Part shown: positions 57,561 through 64,000 of the stretch, one piece after another | How positions within the stretch are numbered: the stretch's first letter is position 1 | Layout: each line of letters starts with the position of its first letter | Assembly: GCA_035048495.1 (NCBI GenBank) | Contig: CM068552.1 | Location: 17,542,654 to 17,606,653, forward strand | DNA: 64,000 nt | Direction: 5' to 3' | Source of the DNA: Euptelea pleiosperma | Lineage: Eukaryota; Streptophyta; Magnoliopsida; Ranunculales; Eupteleaceae | Program-made: the position numbers and the translations under genes | The notes under the pieces: model-generated | Databases searched by the model: none | What the model was told of the DNA's origin: nothing | What the model saw: the letters and a program-made list of their open reading frames with translations, nothing else

Positions 57561-59210
57561 TAGTGCTTCGGTTCTTCTTCCGATATATGTCATTAATTAT
57601 TTTCATGCTCCTGAGCATTTTATAGATACGTGCCCTAAGCTGGCAAAGCAAAGACGTTGTCCGCATCAGAGTTCGCAGCAGACACGTCAGGCCACGACCA
57701 ACCTTTCCTTCAGTGATCTTACAATGAACATGAGTTTTTCCATTGTAAATTCATACGGAGCAATCAACGAATTCTGACAAAATAGAAGATCTACATACGT
57801 GACCAAATTTTCCTGTTCAAATGAAGATCTCTTTTCTTCTTCATTCTCAACAAGAATGCATCAACAAAACTGCCCTTCCATATAGATCGTCGTGGCATAA
57901 ACTAATAATTTCTTCGCTTCCATTCCTCGGGGTCTTGATTTCAATTGTTCATGGCGTCAGTGCATGGGTCCAAAAAGAGTGTGCCACACCATTGAATATG
58001 CAGGAGAAGAAATGATTGATTTGAGTCTTTTTTTTTTTTGTCGTTTAATTGACTTGAGATTTTGATTCTAAATCTTGATCAAGGGTATTAATTTCATAGG
58101 AAGTTGATCTTTGATCTTAAAGATCATTACAAAGGCTTAACCCAACTAGGTTATGGAGCAAAATATTAACGTATCTTTCCAAAAGCGCTGTAATGTGCAT
58201 TGGAAAGCATAACATTTTTGAAAGAAAGTAAAAACATCCTTATACCAATGAAATCTGTAATGTGTTTTACACTTAAGATTTAAAACTTAATCTTTAGTGT
58301 TCAAGTCAAGATCAATATATTTTTTTTGGCAAAATGTTGAATGATGTTACTATAGAGAGTATAAACAACATCAGAAATTTCATTTCCTAAGGAATTAATC
58401 TTGGATTAGAGTCCCATTGGGTTCTAGTTTAACCGCATTGCAAATACCTATTTTTTTTGGTCTTCTATAAGATAACTGTGCCACCAACGTAAGTTAACCA
58501 ACGAAATCTTGATTAATCATAACTATTGTGTTTTTTTTTGGTGAGAATGCTCACCTCCAATCGATTGGAGTACGTCTTTGACCAATCAATTGGACGTTTC
58601 GGAGTTTCTGTTCATAGTCCAATTGATTGGACTGATGAACCAGAAAATTTTAGAAGATTTCTATTTCGGGTTCTCTCTATTTGGGAAACCCTAGTTCGTG
58701 TTTGGGGGTTATTTAAGTGCCCCATTGCTCATTGTATTGAGTGTGAGAGACTTTTGGAGATTAAGTGAGAAACATTAGAGAGTGCCTATTGCCTAACTTG
58801 TGTAAAATGAAAGTTTAGTTTAGGGGTTCGCTTAGTTGATCACCTTTAATAATGATGTTTAGTCATAGTTGAAAATGGTTTATCGTGGAAAGAGTGCAAC
58901 ATGCAAGTGTTTGGAGCAGATAGACTGATTAGGTGTGTCGAAGAATTGGCATTCGAAGAAACTTTTTTCAATGAACGAGATTATGGTAATTTGTGTTTGT
59001 GTCTGTAATTTGTCCGATACCTCTAAAAGCTCACAATTGATGGAGGAAAATTCAAGTGCTGCAAGGTTACGTGAAAGATGAGCTGTTGATGGTGAGATGG
59101 TCTCTTAACATATTTTTTACATACAAGAACTCAAATATTTTGAAATGTAGCATCTTTATTAAACTGCTGTTGTAACAGTAAGGTGAATGTATTGATCATC
59201 AATTTTTTCT
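57561..59210. other. intergenic with a cluster of CCAAT..ATTGG palindromes
   Basis: At 58,556-58,633 the motifs tccaatcgattgga (perfect palindrome), ccaatcaattgg and ccaattgattgg occur within 80 bp. They are followed by a TATA-like ttatttaag (about 58,707) and a leader-like stretch. This could be part of an LTR, but no LTR borders were found. No gene. Confidence 0.35.
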
Positions 59211-59214
59211 AGAT

Positions 59215-59305
59215 CTTGTACATTTCTTCTGTTTATATGTGACCAGTCACCATCCATGATGGTGCTGCACCCCTGCCCTAGTATTACATGCAATTGGTGC
59301 ATCCT
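59215..59305 (+). repeat. direct repeat, first copy (second at 60,515-60,605)
   Basis: The two copies share tacatttcttct.tttatatg, tgaccartcaccaycc, atgatggtgctgcac and acaattggtgca. They are about 1.3 kb apart in the same orientation and have diverged at roughly a tenth of positions. Confidence 0.8.
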
Positions 59306-59824
59306 GCTTATCAATGAGCCATCTTTGGGATGGCCCTTAGCCTCGGCCAATGTGAAAGGTTGGATGATTCTATCTTCTATTACTGTTTGACACCCCTAAT
59401 GATAGACAGTCCAAACTATGGGTACATGCATTTTTGCTTGTAGAAATCGGTGCACAACTCTTTGGATCTATAGACTGTAGTTCACCTTGCCAAATTGTGT
59501 GCTGCTGGCTTCATTAATTTCCAGGATCTATAAATGGGAGCAACTGTGTTGGGCTCACGGAGCATGAATACATTAAGGAGTTTCTAATTTTGTAGTAATT
59601 CCTTAAAGGTAAACTCGTTCTCGATAACTGGTTTTGGTTTAGACTCTTAAGTAACAAAATTGAAAATATGACAAATCCGACTTTCAAGACTAAATTTATA
59701 TATGTATACATGGAAGTTACTTTCTAAGGGGACTTGACATGTCCATATCTTTTTAATTTTGTCTTAGTTTCTCATATTATCATTGTCTAACTTCCATTGT
59801 TAAAATTGATTTGTATGAATGCAA

Positions 59825-60082
59825 AGAGAGATTGGTGTCAAGATGGAACGCGAAAACATTCATGATCCATTGTTAGTGTTGTACTAAGAATTGAGTGAAA
59901 GTTGAGGTAGTACCGAAGTTGTTTTAAGAATTGATTTTTCAAAACAAAGAGTGGCCAGTACTCAATCGCTTTCAAAAGTTATCAATCTATTGCGTCATTT
60001 TCAAAATCACGTGTGTGGACCAAGTGGGAGATTGTTGAGACAGTTTCACAAAACGTGGGATCTTCCCACTATCTTATCTAGT
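59825..60082 (+). mobile_element. 3' end of an LTR retroelement (internal region and LTR start)
   Basis: Internal sequence runs to the polypurine tract aagtgggagat, followed by an LTR-like start tgttgagacagtttcac at 60,033. Only about 50 bp of LTR remain before unrelated sequence begins. The whole segment is an inverted copy of 61,055-61,320. Confidence 0.5.
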
Positions 60083-60084
60083 TT

Positions 60085-60490
60085 TCATTGCTACTAAGTT
60101 GCCGCTGAAAGTGCCATCGCTAAAAGTTTTAGTTGCGACTTTAAAAAATCACCATTAAAAGTGAAACTTTTAGTCGCGACATTATAATCATCGCTAAAAT
60201 AAAATGTTTAGCCACGCGGTTTGACGTTGCTAATTAAACAAAATTATGGTCAACAAAGGTATAAATCACTACTAAACTATAAACTAAAAGTGATTTTTAG
60301 TGGTGACTTCTACTCACAGTAAAAAATTATACGTTTAGCTACAACAAAATGTCACCAGAAATAGTGTTAGGTATCATAGTTTTAGTATCGACTGCTAAAA
60401 ATTATATGTTTAGGTGCAACTAAATGTTGCCACAAAAAAATGTTAGATATCGTAGTTTAATGGTGACTTATTGTTGCGGCTAGAAGTTCA
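60085..60490. mobile_element. CACTA-like sub-terminal repeat region
   Basis: Short motifs of the kind tttagtcgcgac, ccatcgctaaaag, tttagtggtgac and atcactactaaac repeat in both orientations. Such arrays are typical near the ends of plant CACTA (En/Spm) elements. Definite CACTA termini were not found. Confidence 0.4.
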
Positions 60491-60514
60491 AATTTGATGA
60501 AATAAAAAATATAG

Positions 60515-60605
60515 CTCTTATACATTTCTTCTATTTATATGTGACCAATCACCACCCATGATGGTGCTGCACTCTACCCTTTATTACATACAATTGGTGC
60601 ACTTG
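60515..60605 (+). repeat. direct repeat, second copy
   Basis: This matches 59,215-59,305 as described there. It lies between the CACTA-like stretch and the inverted LTR. Confidence 0.8.
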
Positions 60606-60650
60606 TAAGTTCCTCATCATTGCAAGTTCAATGTTTTACAATGCATTAGA

Positions 60651-61320
60651 TGTTGGGTATTCAACCCAATATACAAGCTCTATAACCTCATGATTTCAAT
60701 CAAAATAAACAATATGCACAATATCTTAAGAGGAAACCTTAGATTCACATACCCAAAATCGCAAATCCAATGGATGATTGCAAACGCACGTGAAAGCTCT
60801 ACCCTGAACCCTTTGCACTGTCTAAATAATATGGGATGATCATAACTGTATGTAAGGGAGTGGACGGCTATCACTTAAATAGAAAAGCTGTCATCACTTC
60901 CACCCATCATAGAAATAGGAGAGAGTGGTGTATATCACTTTGAGTGGGGTAACCACTCTCCACTTTTGTTGGGACTGCATTTCAACTGAGTCTTAAGAAG
61001 TTAGGCAACCAATCAACCCATGTTTTGTAAGGACACGTGGGTAGGATCAAAAGAAAATTAGAGAAGATAGTGGGAAGATCCAACGTTTTGTGAAATCGTC
61101 CCAATAATCTCCCACTTGGTCCACACATGTGATTTTGAAAACGACGCAATAGGTTGATAACTTTTGAAAGCGATCGAGTGGTCACTCTTTGTTTTGAAAA
61201 ATCATTGCCTAAAACAACTTTGGTATTACCTCAACTTTCACCCAATTCCAAGCACAACACTAACAATGGATCATGAATGTTTTGACATTCCATCTTGACA
61301 CCAAGACAATTCCACAGTCT
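60651..61320 (-). mobile_element. LTR retroelement 3' end on the minus strand (LTR of about 456 bp)
   Basis: On the minus strand, internal sequence (61,320-61,107) ends with ccaagtgggagat. The LTR runs from about 61,106 (tattgggac, expected tgttgggac) to cccaaca at 60,651. The ends are therefore near-inverted, as in LTRs. The LTR contains a TATA-like ctatttaagtg around 60,880. The internal part and first 50 bp of the LTR are an inverted copy of 59,825-60,082. No coding domain was recognised. Confidence 0.5.
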
Positions 61321-62214
61321 CAAGGTTAGTATCATTAAATGAATATGACTGTTTACCTTCAAGTGGTTACAGTGATATATCTAGAGTAATGTACATACCT
61401 CATGCAATCTTACATGTATATTTTTCATATTCGTCAAGCTTCGTACTTGTAGTACGTCATCCTGATATATTACGATAACCCACCATGTGAAAATTATCAC
61501 ATTCTTATGAGGATAAGGGTATATTGATGTGTTGCCCAATTACATCTAGCCCAAGCATACTTCATGAATATATTTCTATATTCTTAGGTCAACTTAACCT
61601 CATAGCATGTGCACAAAAAATGAATATGACAATAACAATAATAAAAGCATTGAATGACATTTATTTTTAAAAACAATAACAAGAGTGAAACAAAAACCAT
61701 CAATAAAGACATAATGAAATAATATCCAATCACCCAATATAGTCCAATGACTCATTGTTTCTTAGTCAAAATAAATAACCAACGATTTGTGGATGGAAAT
61801 CACAACGCTCAACAAATAGAGAGATGTCATCTATGAAGATGACAAGAATCACCAACTCCCACTCACCTTGAGTATATACATGATCATCAAGTATAACCAA
61901 TCCACGCTATCTAGAAGATCTTTTTATAGGAATGGGCTCCACTACTAGGATAATAGACAACTGGGTTTCAACACTGCAAGGAATGACTAGAGTACCTGAA
62001 CAGACTGGTGAAACATCTGGGAAAGTAAAAATAGAAATCGATCTTCTAATATTACGAACTCCCACTATTCTGGCTATCTATGAAAAAATTGGCATAACTG
62101 ATCTCAACAATCTCCATTGGCTTAAATGTATAGTACAATCTAAAAAAATCTAATGATCTTAAAGAGAAAACATCTTTGATCTACAACTATAACTACATCC
62201 TTGAGACATGGTCT
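61321..62214. other. intergenic, no gene recognised
   Basis: AT-rich sequence. The 73-residue reading at 61,932-62,153 resembles nothing I know. Confidence 0.4.
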
Positions 62215-64000
62215 ATGTCACGCCCCGAATTCGGGCACCCAAACCCGACCCGAATGCCTATGGATCAGCCCGTTTACTTAAGATCCAGGCGTGATAAAAA
62301 TAAAATGCTCTAAAAAAATAAAAATAAATCAAGAATCACCATTGTGATTGATGAAGAATAGTTTAACTCTAATAGTCAAAATAATGCGGAAGCATAAATA
62401 AACTATTAAAGTTCAATAAACAATGTCAAAATTGAAGTCAAAAAGTCAAATTTTTAATTTAGTCAAAAACACTAATTTAAGTTTCTATAATTACCTACAA
62501 TTTATATCAAACAACTTTTTATGAAATCACTAAAGTCAAAACGTATATTTAATATGGTTTTAAAATTTAATTTTCGTGGTTCAAGGAAAAATGTCAACTT
62601 TTGGTCAAAATTCGAAGTATGTCAAAAAATTATTTTCTTCAAGGGTTATATTCTAAATATCATAAGATACAACTTTACGAAGGCACTTTGACCAAAAATG
62701 ACGTTTTATAATTATTTTAGCCGTTTTATAATTATTCGTAGTTCTCTAAAAGTGATCGGCAAAACTCAGTTGATTGATTTTTTGACTTAGTCGCACGATT
62801 CAGAGTTTAATTTAAAACAAAATCTAGTAAGTTATATATTCATTTAATAGTATTCAAAATTTATAATTTTTCGATGAAATAATATAGTATAGGTTATGTT
62901 TCACAAATGGAAGCAAAAGTCAAAATAAAATAAAAAATAGTAACTGGCAGTTAGTCAGTAAAAAGGGTCTACAAGAGAGTTCCGATTGAATTTGGTGACC
63001 AACTATATATTTTTAAAATTCTAATTCAAAGCCCCACAATTTTTATATTTAGCCGAAAGATAAATTGCCATTGTAAGTGGGTTAAAAACATAGTCGAAGT
63101 TGACTGTTATGTGATGTTTGTGTAGGGCAACAACTATGATGTTTACTTTGCAGAGTTTCACAAGAAAGAAAATAATAAATTAAATTCTGTAAAATATTAC
63201 AATCAGTTATGAAACAAACTCCTTTAGAATCGTATTATTTGAATATCAAGAGAATATTTGACGAATATTATCGTCCAGGACTTCGGGTAAATCTGAGTAG
63301 CCCAAAAATTAACAAAATTATTGCCAAAGCGTGAATTAAAGCATTTTGATTAATCGCAACATGAACAAATAGTCTTTAAACATACATAAATTTTTAAATT
63401 TAAGAAAAATCAAAGCAATCATAATCCTCAATCTCCGTCTCGTCTATGATGTTATCCCTGCCAATGGTTTGTCTTCAACTTCTTTTACGAAATCTAAAAT
63501 TTTGTTCTGTATAAACCATGAGCTTTTGCCCACTACACTCCACAGGATAATCACATGTTTATAGTTCATTTAATTTAAACACATGTATAGATTAAGATTA
63601 CATGAGATACATCATTGAAGATGATGATCCGATTGAATGAACAAAAAAACCCATTTTATACATTCTTTTTTTTTTTTTTTTTCTACAAGTCCAACCCGTA
63701 TGTTCTTCTGCAGGGGGTTTGGGGTCTTTCACCATAAGGTTCCGGGCCCTTTTTAATTATTTTACCTTTTGGGCTTTCGCCTATAAGCACTCCCATTGAA
63801 AAGATCGGGCCTTCGTCTAAAAGCACTCTCGCTAAAAACTAATCGTGTCTTCGCCTAGAAGCACTCCCGCTAAATTCTCAACCCAATGAGAATGCCTCAA
63901 GATAATGATGAACAACATAATACTTTAGCAAAAAGAATTAAAAGCATATACTACAAAGATTTAAACTCATAAAATTATATAACAAGAATTTAAAGTAAAT
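62215..64000 (+). mobile_element. start of an LTR (TGTCACGCCC type), running off the window
   Basis: The sequence tgtcacgccccgaattcggg followed by cacccaaacccgacccgaat is the characteristic 5' start of a widespread group of plant LTR retrotransposons. The next 1.78 kb is AT-rich and non-coding, as expected of a long LTR. The 3' end, primer-binding site and coding region are not in view, so it may be a solo or partial LTR. Confidence 0.5.
63776..63885 (+). repeat. three short tandem units with ttcgcctagaagcactcccgc
   Basis: Variants of ttcgcctaxaagcactccc start at 63,776, 63,812 and 63,850 (period 36-38 bp), inside the presumed LTR. Confidence 0.75.

Noticed and set aside
1..64000. tRNA or rRNA genes
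   Set aside because: Scanning by eye for the T-loop ggttcgaatcc pattern and cloverleaf pairing gave nothing convincing; a tRNAscan-SE run would settle it.

Overview
The window is nuclear DNA of a flowering plant. It is AT-rich, has introns with canonical GT-AG borders and long stretches of decayed transposable elements, and its recognisable genes are plant families (HDC1/Rxt3, UGGT, SAUR). The species cannot be named from the sequence. A large gene with LINE-filled introns suggests a TE-rich genome.

Left part (1-9.7 kb). Positions 1-5.85 kb hold broken retroelements: a LINE zinc-finger tail, a short copia-like LTR with a primer-binding site, and an RTE-type reverse transcriptase remnant. On the minus strand at 5,849-6,018 lies the first coding exon of a UDP-glucose:glycoprotein glucosyltransferase (UGGT); its remaining exons are not visible and would lie beyond the left edge if the gene is intact. 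A run of MITEs and foldback elements follows (6.4-7.75 kb), then a single-exon SAUR-like gene (minus strand, 8,508-9,011) and a 73-75 bp tandem repeat.

Repeat block (9.8-19.7 kb). The main structure is a 5-kb tandem array of eight units of about 620 bp (11,968-16,917), with an inverted partial unit 1 kb upstream. Two large foldback structures and copies of a palindromic MITE family follow.

HDC1 (about 19.98-45.1 kb, plus strand). This is the only complete large gene: a non-coding first exon and eleven coding exons, including an inferred 8-nt microexon, giving 814 residues. It is the plant homologue of yeast Rxt3, a subunit of Sin3/Rpd3-type histone deacetylase complexes. The 2.4-kb CDS is spread over 24 kb because the introns contain two antisense LINE tails, a nearly complete sense LINE with a second LINE nested in it, two hAT-type elements with 8-bp target duplications, and a palindromic MITE.

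Right part (45.1-64 kb). No intact gene was found. It contains MITEs (a Tourist type, a hAT type with clear target duplication and others), a degenerate PIF/Harbinger element with a Myb-like ORF1 fragment and duplicated transposase pieces, LINE remnants with an RNase H domain, a four-copy cluster of the palindromic MITE family, a short stretch that may be organelle-derived, two LTR-retrotransposon 3' ends in inverted orientation, and the start of an LTR beginning TGTCACGCCC that runs off the right edge.
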